A stretch of 60,504 nucleotides of DNA, taken from the NCBI GenBank assembly GCA_934511365.1, contig CAKSWC010000012.1, positions 1 to 60,504 on the forward strand, in the 5' to 3' direction. Origin of the DNA: an uncultured Eubacteriales bacterium. GTDB taxonomy: Bacteria > Bacillota > Clostridia > Oscillospirales > Acutalibacteraceae. Every line of letters starts with the position of its first letter. The first letter of the stretch is position 1. Below are positions 42,605-50,987 of the stretch, one piece after another. The translations under genes and the position numbers were made by a program. Below the pieces are notes generated by a model. The model saw nothing but the letters and a program-made list of their open reading frames with translations, had not been told where the DNA came from and ran no database searches.

Positions 42605-43099
42605 ATGATTATCACGCTTGAAAGCCTGATGAACGGCGGAATTGAAAAGCTTTCCCTTGACCTTTCTTTCGATTTTTCAAAAGAGGAGTTTGACGGTGTG
42701 TTTCCATTCACAACGCCTGTCCTGCTCAAAGGTGAAATTTCAAACAGGGCCGGCATCGTTCGGCTGGAAGCCGCCGCGCGCTTTGACCTTACTGCGCTTT
42801 GCGACCGCTGCGCAGCCGAATTCACAAAAAGCTTTTGCGTTCCGGTTGAGCATATCCTGGTTTCAGAGCTTAATGAGGAGGATAACGATGACTTTATCGT
42901 TGTTCCGCCCGAGGGTCTTGATATCGAAAGGCTCACTTTAGAGGACATTTATCTTTATCTGCCGAGCAAGCTGCTTTGCCGCGAGGATTGCAAGGGCGTT
43001 TGCCCCTCCTGCGGCGCTGACCTCAACAAAGGCTCCTGCGGCTGCAAAAAGGAAGTTGACCCCCGGTTTGAGGCTCTGCTTTCAATGCTTGGCGACTGA
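42605..43099 (+). CDS. yceD: DUF177 / YceD-family protein
   Basis: A 164-residue protein found next to rpmF in most bacteria and linked to 23S rRNA processing or 50S assembly. It has the family's N-terminal beta region and the conserved RFDLTALCDRCAAEF, with a Cys-rich C-terminal segment (CREDCKGVCPSCGADLNKGS) that resembles a zinc knuckle. It starts at an ATG with GAGGTGAG upstream and ends 40 bp before rpmF. Confidence 0.92.
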   Translation: MIITLESLMNGGIEKLSLDLSFDFSKEEFDGVFPFTTPVLLKGEISNRAGIVRLEAAARFDLTALCDRCAAEFTKSFCVPVEHILVSELNEEDNDDFIVVPPEGLDIERLTLEDIYLYLPSKLLCREDCKGVCPSCGADLNKGSCGCKKEVDPRFEALLSMLGD

Positions 43100-43139
43100 C
43101 TTTGTTTATTTAATTATTTTGAATAAGGAGGTGCTGGTC

Positions 43140-43325
43140 ATGGCAGTACCAAAGAGAAGAGTATCAAAGGCAAGAAGAGACAAGAGACGCTCAAATGTTT
43201 GGAAGCTCGACGCTCCGACGCTTGTCAGATGCAAACAGTGCGGTGAGTATACAGTACCGCATAAGGTATGCGGCAGCTGCGGTTATTATAAGGGCAAGCT
43301 CGTTGTTGCTAAAGATGAGGACTAA
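43140..43325 (+). CDS. rpmF: 50S ribosomal protein L32
   Basis: A 61-residue ribosomal protein with the typical MAVPKRRVSKARRDKRRSN start and a four-cysteine zinc ribbon (CKQCGEY ... CGSCGYYKG). The zinc-binding form is the default; many Firmicutes also keep a Cys-free paralogue for zinc shortage. The ATG at 43140 has an ideal AAGGAGGTG ribosome binding site; an overlapping longer frame into yceD is not real. Confidence 0.98.
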   Translation: MAVPKRRVSKARRDKRRSNVWKLDAPTLVRCKQCGEYTVPHKVCGSCGYYKGKLVVAKDED

Positions 43326-43340
43326 GCTTTTGAACTTATG

Positions 43341-43370
43341 AAAGGTTGTCGCGCTTGCGGCAACCTTTTT
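43341..43370 (+). terminator. Terminator of yceD-rpmF
   Basis: A 12-bp stem (43341-43352 / 43357-43368, one G-T) with a 4-base loop, leading into TTTTT. Confidence 0.85.
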
Positions 43371-43439
43371 ATCGTTTTGTTTATGGCTGCAAGGCTTATT
43401 ATTGCGGAGCTTGAACGGGGTTCGCTTGAGGCCCCCATG

Positions 43440-43527
43440 AACCCAACCCTTCGCAGAGCATAAAAAGTTCCGCAAAATCAGGCGTCTAATTAGATAATAG
43501 ATAACAGATAATAGATAATAGATATTT
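43440..43527. repeat. Second copy of the repeat block plus heptamer array
   Basis: The segment 43440-43479 matches 23062-23104 (ACCCAACC, CTT, GC, GCATAAAAA, CCGCAAAATC in the same order). It runs directly into heptamers AGATAAT/AGATAAC at 43484-43527, five or more copies in 7-bp register, just upstream of the DUF512 gene's ribosome binding site. Confidence 0.65.
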
Positions 43528-43541
43528 CATAGGAGGGAAAA

Positions 43542-44846
43542 ATGTCCGTTCTTGTCAGCGCTGTAACAAAAAAGTCAATAGCCGACAAAAAGGGCGTCAA
43601 AAGCGGAGACGTGCTCGTTTCTGTCAACTCCCATGAAATCAATGACGTTCTTGATTATCGCTTCTATATTAAAGAGGAAAAGCTCACCCTTGCCCTCATT
43701 TCAAACGGAAAGGCCAAAAAGGTGAAAATTCGCAAGGACGAATACGATGATATCGGCCTTGAGTTTGAGTCATATCTTATGGATAAGCAGCATACCTGCC
43801 AAAACCGCTGCATCTTCTGCTTTGTTGACCAGATGCCGCCCGGTATGCGTGAAACGCTTTATTTTAAAGACGATGACTCAAGAATGTCCTTCCTTTTCGG
43901 AAGCTACGTTACGCTCACCAACCTCACCGAGCACGATGTTTCGCGCCTTATTGAAATGCACATCAGCCCCGTCAATGTTTCCGTCCACACAATGAACCCC
44001 TCTTTGCGCGTCAAGATGATGAAAAACAAACACGCAGGTGAGTGCCTTTCAATCCTTCCGCGCCTTGCAAAGAGCGGAATCAAGCTCAATACCCAGCTTG
44101 TTCTCTGCCCCGGAATCAATGACGGAAAAGAGCTTGAGTTCAGTCTCCAAGAGCTTGAAAAGCTCCGCCCGGCAATCCAGAGCATTGCCGCCGTTCCCGT
44201 TGGGCTGACAAAGTACCGCGAAAAGCTTCCCGCCCTTCGCGCATACACAAAAGAAGAGGCGCTTCAAACGATAAAAATCGTTGACTCGTTCGGCGAAAAA
44301 TGCCTTGAAAAATACGGAACGCGCCTTGCGTTCTGCGCCGATGAATTTTATCTCAAGGCGGGTATTGAGATGCCTTCTGAGGAATACTATGAGGACTATC
44401 CTCAGCTTGAAAACGGTGTTGGCCTTTGGAAGAACCTTGAAAGCGAGTTTTCTTCTGCGCTCAAAAGCAGCGATTACGCAAAAGAGGCCGAACGCCGCGT
44501 CTCGCTTGTCACCGGAACGGCCGCTTTCCCTCTGCTTGAGGCTTTGTGCAAAAAGGTGAACGAGCGGTTCCCGAACGTGAAAGCCGATGTTTTTGAAGTT
44601 AAAAATGACTTTTTCGGCCATAGCGTGACCGTTGCCGGCCTTGTTACCGGAAAAGATTTAATTGCTCAGCTCAAAGGAAAGCCGCACGCAAAAACGCTCA
44701 TCATCCCGTCCGTTATGCTCAGAAGCGAGGGTGATGTTTTTCTTGACGATGTTTCGCTTGAGGACGTTGAAAACGCTCTTTCGGTCTCTGTGGAAGTTAC
44801 CGACAGCAACAGCGGCTTTGAGCTTCTTGATAATATTCTCGGATAA
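43542..44846 (+). CDS. DUF512 PDZ/radical-SAM-like iron-sulfur protein
   Basis: A 434-residue cytoplasmic protein of the DUF512 family. An N-terminal PDZ-like domain (about 1-75, GVKSGDVLVSVNSHEI) is followed by a radical-SAM-type cluster motif C86xxxC90xxC93 (HTCQNRCIFCFVDQMP) and a barrel, then the C-terminal DUF512 domain (about 220-430). The reaction is not established. Clostridia typically place it immediately before der, as here (14-bp gap), suggesting a link with translation or ribosome assembly. The start has ATAGGAGGG upstream. Confidence 0.92.
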   Translation: MSVLVSAVTKKSIADKKGVKSGDVLVSVNSHEINDVLDYRFYIKEEKLTLALISNGKAKKVKIRKDEYDDIGLEFESYLMDKQHTCQNRCIFCFVDQMPPGMRETLYFKDDDSRMSFLFGSYVTLTNLTEHDVSRLIEMHISPVNVSVHTMNPSLRVKMMKNKHAGECLSILPRLAKSGIKLNTQLVLCPGINDGKELEFSLQELEKLRPAIQSIAAVPVGLTKYREKLPALRAYTKEEALQTIKIVDSFGEKCLEKYGTRLAFCADEFYLKAGIEMPSEEYYEDYPQLENGVGLWKNLESEFSSALKSSDYAKEAERRVSLVTGTAAFPLLEALCKKVNERFPNVKADVFEVKNDFFGHSVTVAGLVTGKDLIAQLKGKPHAKTLIIPSVMLRSEGDVFLDDVSLEDVENALSVSVEVTDSNSGFELLDNILG

Positions 44847-44860
44847 AAGGAGGAATAAAA

Positions 44861-46180
44861 ATGTCCCGTCCCGTTGTTGCCATAGTCGGACGTCCAAACA
44901 CCGGCAAAAGCACCCTTTTTAACAAGCTTGTTGGCCAAAGGCTGTCCATTGTTGACAACACTCCCGGCGTTACCAGAGACAGAATTTTTGGCGATTGCGA
45001 ATGGCTCTCGCGCAACTTTCTTCTTGTTGACACCGGCGGAATTGAACCTTATTCAAACGATGTAATCCTCAAACAGATGCGCTTTCAGGCCCAGCTTGCG
45101 ATTGAAAGCGCAAGCGTTATTATCCTTGTTTGCGACATCAGAACCGGCGTTGTTGCAACGGACAGCGAGGTTGCCTCAATGCTTCAGCGCAGCGGAAAGC
45201 CGGTTGTTCTCTGCGTCAACAAGTGCGACACCATTGGCGAACTTCCGGCGGACTTTTATGAGTTTTATAACCTTGGCCTCGGCGACCCGATTGCCGTTTC
45301 TGCCGTTCACGGCCACGGAACGGGAGACTTGCTTGATAAGGTTATTGAATACCTCCCCGAATGCACCGAAAAAGCGGAGGATAACGTAATAAGCGTTGCC
45401 GTCATAGGCAAGCCCAATGTTGGAAAGTCCTCCCTTGTTAACGCCGTTTCCGGCGAGGAACGCGCAATCGTTTCCGATATTGCCGGAACAACGCGTGACG
45501 CAACGGATACCTTTGTTTCCAACGAGTCCGGTGATTTTGTTCTCATCGACACCGCCGGAATGCGCCGCAAAAGCCGCATTGACGATCAGCTTGAAAAATA
45601 CAGCATTATCCGCGCAAAAATGGCCGTTGAACGCGCCCACGTCTGCGTTATTATGATTGACGCCGTTGAAGGCTTCACGGAGCAGGACTCCAAGGTTGCC
45701 GGCCTTGCTCACGAGATGGGAAAAGCCTGCATTGTTGCCGTTAACAAATGGGATGCGGTTGAAAAGGACGGAAAAACAATGGACTCCTACCGCAAAAAGC
45801 TGATGAACGATTTTTCTTTCATGAGCTATGCGCCGATAATTTTCATCTCCGCAAAAACCGGTCAGCGGCTTGACAGACTCTTTGAGCTGATCAAGTTTGT
45901 TGACGAACAGAACGCAATGCGCATCTCAACCGGAAAGCTCAATGACGTTCTTGCCGCCGCAACGGCAAGGGTTCAGCCGCCGACGGACAAGGGCAAGCGC
46001 CTCAAAATTTACTATATGACCCAGGCGTCAACAAGACCGCCGACATTCGTCTGCTTTGTTAACAAGGCGGAGCTGTTCCATTACAGCTATCAGCGATACA
46101 TTGAAAACCAGATTCGAGAGGTTTTCGGCCTTGAGGGTACTCCGGTGCGTTTTGTCATCAGGGAAAGAGACAGCAAATAA
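44861..46180 (+). CDS. der: Ribosome assembly GTPase Der (EngA)
   Basis: A 439-residue double GTPase required for 50S subunit maturation. The first G domain has GRPNTGKSTL, DTGGIE and NKCD; the second has GKPNVGKSSL, DTAGMRRKS and NKWD. A C-terminal KH-like domain follows (GKRLKIYYMTQ, TPVRFVIRERD). Its start has AAAGGAGGAAT upstream and it is co-transcribed with the DUF512 gene. The common partners plsY and gpsA are not downstream here. Confidence 0.98.
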   Translation: MSRPVVAIVGRPNTGKSTLFNKLVGQRLSIVDNTPGVTRDRIFGDCEWLSRNFLLVDTGGIEPYSNDVILKQMRFQAQLAIESASVIILVCDIRTGVVATDSEVASMLQRSGKPVVLCVNKCDTIGELPADFYEFYNLGLGDPIAVSAVHGHGTGDLLDKVIEYLPECTEKAEDNVISVAVIGKPNVGKSSLVNAVSGEERAIVSDIAGTTRDATDTFVSNESGDFVLIDTAGMRRKSRIDDQLEKYSIIRAKMAVERAHVCVIMIDAVEGFTEQDSKVAGLAHEMGKACIVAVNKWDAVEKDGKTMDSYRKKLMNDFSFMSYAPIIFISAKTGQRLDRLFELIKFVDEQNAMRISTGKLNDVLAAATARVQPPTDKGKRLKIYYMTQASTRPPTFVCFVNKAELFHYSYQRYIENQIREVFGLEGTPVRFVIRERDSK

Positions 46181-46189
46181 CATTTTTCC

Positions 46190-46218
46190 TTGACAGCCGC
46201 ATTCTCCGGTGATACAAT
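46190..46218 (+). promoter_or_regulatory. Sigma-A promoter of the riboswitch operon
   Basis: A perfect TTGACA and TACAAT separated by 17 bp, beginning 10 bp after the der stop. Confidence 0.85.
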
Positions 46219-46227
46219 AGCCAAAGA

Positions 46228-46391
46228 TAATTCAATATTAAGCGTCAGCAGGGAAATGCCGGTGAAAATCCGGAGCAACCGCCATTGCCGTTATCAGCTT
46301 TGAGCTGTCAGTCGGAATGCCTGCTTTCGCATAAACGGAAATCAACTTCACTTTTGGGCTTGTGGAAAGGTGGATCCAAAGAGGATAACTG
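46228..46391 (+). ncRNA. Cobalamin riboswitch
   Basis: A leader RNA with the conserved cobalamin aptamer core: AGCAGGGAAATGCCGGTGAAA, AATCCGGAGCAACCGCCATTG and, after a side stem, CAGTCGGAATGCCTGC. The family forms are GGGAA...GGTGAAAATCC...GCCACTG...AGTCnGGAnnCCTGC; the only clear deviation is GCCATTG. A 46-base region joins it to a strong terminator, the expression platform, so B12 binding should shut the operon off by premature termination. All downstream genes to 52.6 kb lie in the same direction. Confidence 0.9.
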
Positions 46392-46428
46392 CGCCCTTTT
46401 TCAAAAAGTGAAAAAGGGCGATTTTTTT
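46392..46428 (+). terminator. Riboswitch expression-platform terminator
   Basis: An 11-bp perfect stem (46392-46402 / 46410-46420) with a 7-base loop and a run of seven T, 20 bp before the first start codon. Confidence 0.9.
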
Positions 46429-46448
46429 ATTGTTTGGTGGTGTTGTAA

Positions 46449-47771
46449 TTGAAAAAAGCAATATCGTTTTTCCTGTGTCTTGCTCTTATGCTCGGCGTTT
46501 TCTGCGTTTCTTCTTTCGCCGTGAGCGAGCCGTGCTCATACATAACCGACTCAAAAACGCCCGTTACACAGGGAAAACTGAAATATTCAAAAAAGCTTGG
46601 CCCCGGCTTTATGAACACGCCGACAACGCCCGTTGTTGTTGGAAACACGCTCATCACCGCCGCCGGAAAAAAGCTTTATAAGCTTGACGCGCAGACCGGA
46701 AAGGAGCTTAAAAGCGCAGACCTTGAAGGTTCGGTCGGCTTTGCCGTTTGTCCCGTGCTTTATGCAAAGGGAAAAGTTTTTGTTCAGCTTGACGGCGGAA
46801 AAATTCAGGCGTTCGATTATAAAACAATGAAGTCGCTCTGGCTTTACACCGATTCGCTCGGCGGCCAGGGGCTTTCTCCGCTTACATATGACAACGGATA
46901 TGTTTACACCGGCTTTTGGATTGGAGAAACGGACAGCGCAAACTTCGTCTGCCTGAGCGCAAAGGACGAAAACCCGAAAAAGGAAACCGAAAAAAAGAAG
47001 CCGCATTGGACCTATAAGCACAAAGGCGGCTTTTACTGGGCAGGCGCCGCAGTGACGGAAAAGTTTGTCCTTGTCGGCTGCGATGACGGAAAAAACGGCA
47101 GCGGCGGAAACTCAAAAATCCTTTCTCTCAGGAAAAGTGACGGAAAGCTTATTTCGTCCTTAAAAACAAAGGGCGACCTGCGCAGCAGTGTGACCTATGA
47201 CAAAGCGCAAAAGGCATATTGGATTTCAAGCAAGGCGGGCTTTGTCTATCGCTTCAAATCGGACGAAAAAAGCGGAAAGCTCTCCGCGCTCAAGGCGTAT
47301 AAAGCGTGCGGAAGCGTAACGTCAACGCCGGTTGTGTGTAATAATCGGGTGTATTTCGGAGCGCAGGACGGCGAAAAGGGAAGGTTCGTTGTTCTTGACG
47401 CGCGAGCAATGAAAAAGCTTTATGACTGTTCTCTTGACGGCTATCCTCAGTCCACCGCGCTGATTTCAACCGGCTATGAAAACAGGGTGTATATCTATAT
47501 GACAATCAACCAAAAGCCCGGCGGAATCATGATGTTTGAGGACTTTGCAGACCGGACAAAGCCGGAAATGACCGAGCTTTTTTCTCCGTCCGGGGCGCTT
47601 TCGCAATATTGCATCTCCTCCGTCACGGCCGGAAGTGACGGAACGCTCTATTATAAGAACGATTCCGGCTGCATCTTTGCCGTTACTGAAAGCAATCCCT
47701 CCGTCTTTGTGCGGATGATTAACACCGTTTTGCGCCTTCTTTTGAAGCTTGTTTCCGGAGGTGTGAGATGA
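46449..47771 (+). CDS. Secreted PQQ-type beta-propeller protein
   Basis: A 440-residue exported protein with a signal peptide (MKKAISFFLCLALMLGVFCV, cleavage near SSFA) and a series of PQQ-like propeller blades: TPTTPVVVGNTLITAAGKKLYKLDAQTGKE, quoted only as its pattern, then KGKVFVQLDGGKIQAFD, NGYVYTGFW, TSTPVVCNNRVYFGAQDG. It ends in a hydrophobic/basic amphipathic tail (RMINTVLRLLLKLVSGG) that may sit on the membrane. It is the first gene after the cobalamin riboswitch, so a role in capturing cobalamin or its complexes at the surface is the leading inference; Bacteroides BtuG, also a propeller, does this. The start is a TTG with a GGTGGTG site. Confidence 0.8.
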   Translation: MKKAISFFLCLALMLGVFCVSSFAVSEPCSYITDSKTPVTQGKLKYSKKLGPGFMNTPTTPVVVGNTLITAAGKKLYKLDAQTGKELKSADLEGSVGFAVCPVLYAKGKVFVQLDGGKIQAFDYKTMKSLWLYTDSLGGQGLSPLTYDNGYVYTGFWIGETDSANFVCLSAKDENPKKETEKKKPHWTYKHKGGFYWAGAAVTEKFVLVGCDDGKNGSGGNSKILSLRKSDGKLISSLKTKGDLRSSVTYDKAQKAYWISSKAGFVYRFKSDEKSGKLSALKAYKACGSVTSTPVVCNNRVYFGAQDGEKGRFVVLDARAMKKLYDCSLDGYPQSTALISTGYENRVYIYMTINQKPGGIMMFEDFADRTKPEMTELFSPSGALSQYCISSVTAGSDGTLYYKNDSGCIFAVTESNPSVFVRMINTVLRLLLKLVSGGVR

Positions 47772-48643
47772 AAACGGGGGTGCGGGGGATTCACCCGGTT
47801 TCCGCGTTCCTCTTTTTTGCTCTTGTTTTTGCGGTCACGCTGATAACGTGGAACCCCGTTCTCTGCGCCGTGAGCCTTTTTTGTGCGTTTGCGCTTGACG
47901 TTCGGCTGCGTGGAAAGCGTGCGGTGAAGTCGTTCTTTGCTTTCATTCTTCCAACCGTTTTTCTCATAACGCTGTTCAATATGTTCTTTGCGCATTACGG
48001 AGTGACGGTTCTTTTTGTGCTGAAAAGCGGAAACAGCGTTACCCTTGAGGCCATCGTCTGCGGCCTTGTTTATGGCGTCCGAACCGCGTGTACGGTGCTC
48101 TGGCTTTTCTCTTTCAATGAGATTATGAGCGAGGATAAATTCGTCTTTCTGTTCGGAAAGCTGTCGCCGCGCCTTGCGCTCGTGCTTTCAATGGCTTTGC
48201 GCTTTATTCCGCTTTTTTCCGAGTCTGCGCGTGAGATTGAAAAGGCTCGCCGCGGAATCGGCATCGACTCAAAAAGCGGCTCTGTTTTTGAACGGTTCAG
48301 AAACTCGCTTCATGTTTTTTCAATTCTTGTCACCCGGTCGCTTGAACACGCCGTTGAGTCGGCAAACTCAATGTCTGCGCGCGGCTACGGCTTAAAGGGG
48401 CGGACAAACTGTTCGTTCTATCCGCTTCGGGCATTCGATTTTGTTCTTTCGGCTTTTTCGGCTTTTGCGGCACTTTTTGTTGTTGCTTTTTCAAAAAGTC
48501 TTGCCTCGGGCTATAATCCTGTGATTGAAATTGCGCCCTTTTCTTTCAAAGGCACTTTTGCGTGTTCCTTGTTTTTGATAATGTGCATTCTGCCGCTGAT
48601 TTTTGATGTTACGGAGGAAAAACGATGGTCGATTTCAAATTGA
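47768..48643 (+). CDS. ecfT: ECF transporter transmembrane component EcfT
   Basis: A 291-residue membrane coupling protein of an energy-coupling-factor importer. It has five or so hydrophobic segments and the two cytoplasmic coupling motifs that grip the ATPases, ARRGIG and ARGYG. Its ATG overlaps the stop of the propeller gene (ATGA), and the ATPase gene starts inside its last codons. A dedicated T component next to its S component makes this a group I (self-contained) ECF system. Confidence 0.93.
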   Translation: MKTGVRGIHPVSAFLFFALVFAVTLITWNPVLCAVSLFCAFALDVRLRGKRAVKSFFAFILPTVFLITLFNMFFAHYGVTVLFVLKSGNSVTLEAIVCGLVYGVRTACTVLWLFSFNEIMSEDKFVFLFGKLSPRLALVLSMALRFIPLFSESAREIEKARRGIGIDSKSGSVFERFRNSLHVFSILVTRSLEHAVESANSMSARGYGLKGRTNCSFYPLRAFDFVLSAFSAFAALFVVAFSKSLASGYNPVIEIAPFSFKGTFACSLFLIMCILPLIFDVTEEKRWSISN

Positions 48644-50289
48644 AAAACTTTTCCTTTTCCTTTCCGGACGGAAAAGCGGCGCTCAAAAATATAAGCCTTG
48701 AAATTCCGCACGGCCAGTTCGTTGTCCTTTGCGGAAAAAGCGGAAGCGGAAAAACAACGCTTTTGAAGCTTCTTAAGCCTGAACTTTCTCCCAACGGAAA
48801 AGAGGAAGGCAGCGTTGAAATTTTCGGCGCGGAAAAGGGAGAGCTTTCTCAGCGCATTTCCGCTTCAAAAATCGGTTTTATAATGCAGAATACCGAAACC
48901 CAGGCCGTTACTCATTCGGTCAAAAGCGAGCTGTTTTTTACCCTTGAAAACCTTGGAACAAGTCCGGGTAAAGCGCGGCTGAGAGTTGCGGAAACGGCCG
49001 CGCTCTTCTCTCTTGAAAGCCTGCTTGAAAGGAGGATAAGCGAGCTTTCCGGCGGCCAAAAACAGTTTGTGAACCTTGCTTCGGTCTGCGCGGCAAATCC
49101 GCAGGTTCTGCTTCTTGATGAACCGACGGCACAGCTTGACCCCGTCTCCGCCCAAAGGCTCATTGACCTTGTGAACACTCTTTGCCGTGAATACGGAGTG
49201 ACGGTCATCATCAGCGAGCACAGGCTCGAAAAACTCATCCCCCTGGCCGACCGCGTTCTTGTTCTTGAAAACGGGGAACTTGTGAGCGACACGGCGCCGG
49301 AAAAAATCAGCCCGGAGGTTGCCCAAAAAAACGCATTCATCCGCGCAAGTCTGCCGTTTCCGATGAGGCTTTATTTTTCCCTCGGCTTTTCCGGCTCTGC
49401 TCCGGTTGATACCGAAAGCGGAAGAAAGTGGCTCTCCTCCCTGATTAAACAGCCGGCCGAAACCGCCTTGGAAAACAAGGAACGCCAAAAAACAGGTGAA
49501 AATGCCATCAGGCTGAAAAACATTTTTTATTCCTATGACGGAAAAGAATATATCCTCAAAGGCCTTGACCTCACAATAAAAAAAGGCTCCGTTTTTGCTT
49601 TCTTCGGCGCGAACGGAGCCGGAAAAACAACGCTTCTCAATCTTATCGGCGGACTGCTCAAAGCCAAAAAAGGAAAAGTTGAGCTTTTTTCAAAAGACAT
49701 AAACAAATATAAAACAAGCGAGCTTTTTAAGAACAATGCTGCCTTCCTTCCCCAAAACTGCGAAGCGCTTTTTGCCGGTCCGACCGTTTTTGATGACCTT
49801 GAAAATATTCTTATTGCGGAAAAAATTCCGAAAGAGGAACGCAAAAGGCAAATTGCCGATGTCAGCGCTTTTTGCTCGATCGAGCCGTTTTTGAAAAGCC
49901 ACCCATATGACATCAGCGGCGGTGAACTTCAGCGCGCGGCGCTTGCGGCTGTATTGCTCAAAAAGCCGCGTCTGCTTCTTCTTGATGAGCCGACAAAGGG
50001 CATGGACGGCCTTTTTAAGGAAAAGCTTGGAGAAAAGCTTTCTGCGCTTTCAAAAAGTGGCGTCACAGTTGTCATGGTGTCTCATGACACGGAGTTTTGC
50101 GCTCGGTACTGCGATGAATGCGCCCTTGTTTTTGACGGCCGCTGCGCTTTTTGCGGCGGAACAAGGGAGTTCTTTTCCGAAAACTGTTTTTACACAACAG
50201 CCGCCTGCAAAACGGCGCGTTTGGTTTTCCCCGGCGCAGTAACGGAAAGCGAGGTGCTCTCTCTTTGCAAAAAAAATCTCGGACTCTGA
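48625..50289 (+). CDS. ECF transporter double ATPase (fused EcfA-EcfA')
   Basis: A 554-residue fusion of the two ECF ATPases. Domain 1 has Walker A GKSGSGKT at 37-44, signature ELSGGQKQF and Walker B LLLDEPTAQLD; domain 2 has GANGAGKTT, signature ISGGELQRAAL and LLLDEPTKGMD. Both sites look intact, with the switch His in ISEHR and VSHDTEF. Such fusions are typical of dedicated vitamin ECF systems. The start overlaps ecfT by 19 bp. Confidence 0.94.
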   Translation: MVDFKLKNFSFSFPDGKAALKNISLEIPHGQFVVLCGKSGSGKTTLLKLLKPELSPNGKEEGSVEIFGAEKGELSQRISASKIGFIMQNTETQAVTHSVKSELFFTLENLGTSPGKARLRVAETAALFSLESLLERRISELSGGQKQFVNLASVCAANPQVLLLDEPTAQLDPVSAQRLIDLVNTLCREYGVTVIISEHRLEKLIPLADRVLVLENGELVSDTAPEKISPEVAQKNAFIRASLPFPMRLYFSLGFSGSAPVDTESGRKWLSSLIKQPAETALENKERQKTGENAIRLKNIFYSYDGKEYILKGLDLTIKKGSVFAFFGANGAGKTTLLNLIGGLLKAKKGKVELFSKDINKYKTSELFKNNAAFLPQNCEALFAGPTVFDDLENILIAEKIPKEERKRQIADVSAFCSIEPFLKSHPYDISGGELQRAALAAVLLKKPRLLLLDEPTKGMDGLFKEKLGEKLSALSKSGVTVVMVSHDTEFCARYCDECALVFDGRCAFCGGTREFFSENCFYTTAACKTARLVFPGAVTESEVLSLCKKNLGL

Positions 50290-50984
50290 GCGTTTTGTCC
50301 TCGCTTCTTCTTTTTGCTGCCGCGCCCGTTCTTGTTGTTTTGAGTTTTGAATATCTTGATTCAAGGTATTACTATATCTCGTGCGCCGCTCTCATTCTTC
50401 TTTCTTTGCTCCCTTTTTTTGTAATGTTTGAAAAGCGGAAAATCAAAACAACGGAGATTGCTGCGGCCGCGGTGATGATTGCGCTTTGCGTTGCCTCGCG
50501 CCTTGCCTTTTCCTTTGTTCCCCAGGTCAAACCCCTTTGCGCCCTTGTGATAATTACTGCGGCTTCCTTTGGAGGTAATGTCGGCTTTGTTGTTGGCGCG
50601 CTTTCCGTTTTTCTGTCGAACTTTGCTTTCGGCCAGGGAATGTTCACTCCTTTTCAAATGCTCGGAATGGGGCTTTGCGGCTTTGTCTGCGGGCTTGTTT
50701 TCTGCGGACGGAAAAGCGCAAAAAACCGCCTCGCCGTTTCGGTTGTCGGCTTTTGTGTGACGCTTGTTGTCTATGGAGTTATTGTTGACTCCTGCTCGGT
50801 GCTGATGATGGTGACGGAGTATACGTTCAAAAATGTTTTTGCCGTTTTTCTTTCCGGCTTGCCGTTCAATCTCATTCACGCTCTGACAACCGCTCTCGTC
50901 CTCTTTTTCTGCCACAGGCCGATGTATGACAAGCTTTCACGCCTGCACGAAAAATACGGAATCTTTGCTATAAAGGAAGTTTGA
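50265..50984 (+). CDS. ECF transporter substrate-binding S component
   Basis: A 239-residue membrane protein with about seven hydrophobic segments, including an ECF S-type core (AAAAVMIALCVASRLAFSFVP, quoted in part; VKPLCALVIITAASFGGNVGFVVGALSVF; FGQGMFTPFQMLGMGLCGFVCG). The start is most likely the TTG at 50265, with GAGGTG upstream, overlapping the ATPase gene by 25 bp. The genome context (cobalamin riboswitch) points to cobalamin or a precursor as the ligand, in the manner of the CbrT-type S components; the sequence alone does not prove it. Confidence 0.85.
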   Translation: MQKKSRTLSVLSSLLLFAAAPVLVVLSFEYLDSRYYYISCAALILLSLLPFFVMFEKRKIKTTEIAAAAVMIALCVASRLAFSFVPQVKPLCALVIITAASFGGNVGFVVGALSVFLSNFAFGQGMFTPFQMLGMGLCGFVCGLVFCGRKSAKNRLAVSVVGFCVTLVVYGVIVDSCSVLMMVTEYTFKNVFAVFLSGLPFNLIHALTTALVLFFCHRPMYDKLSRLHEKYGIFAIKEV

Positions 50985-50987
50985 ATA

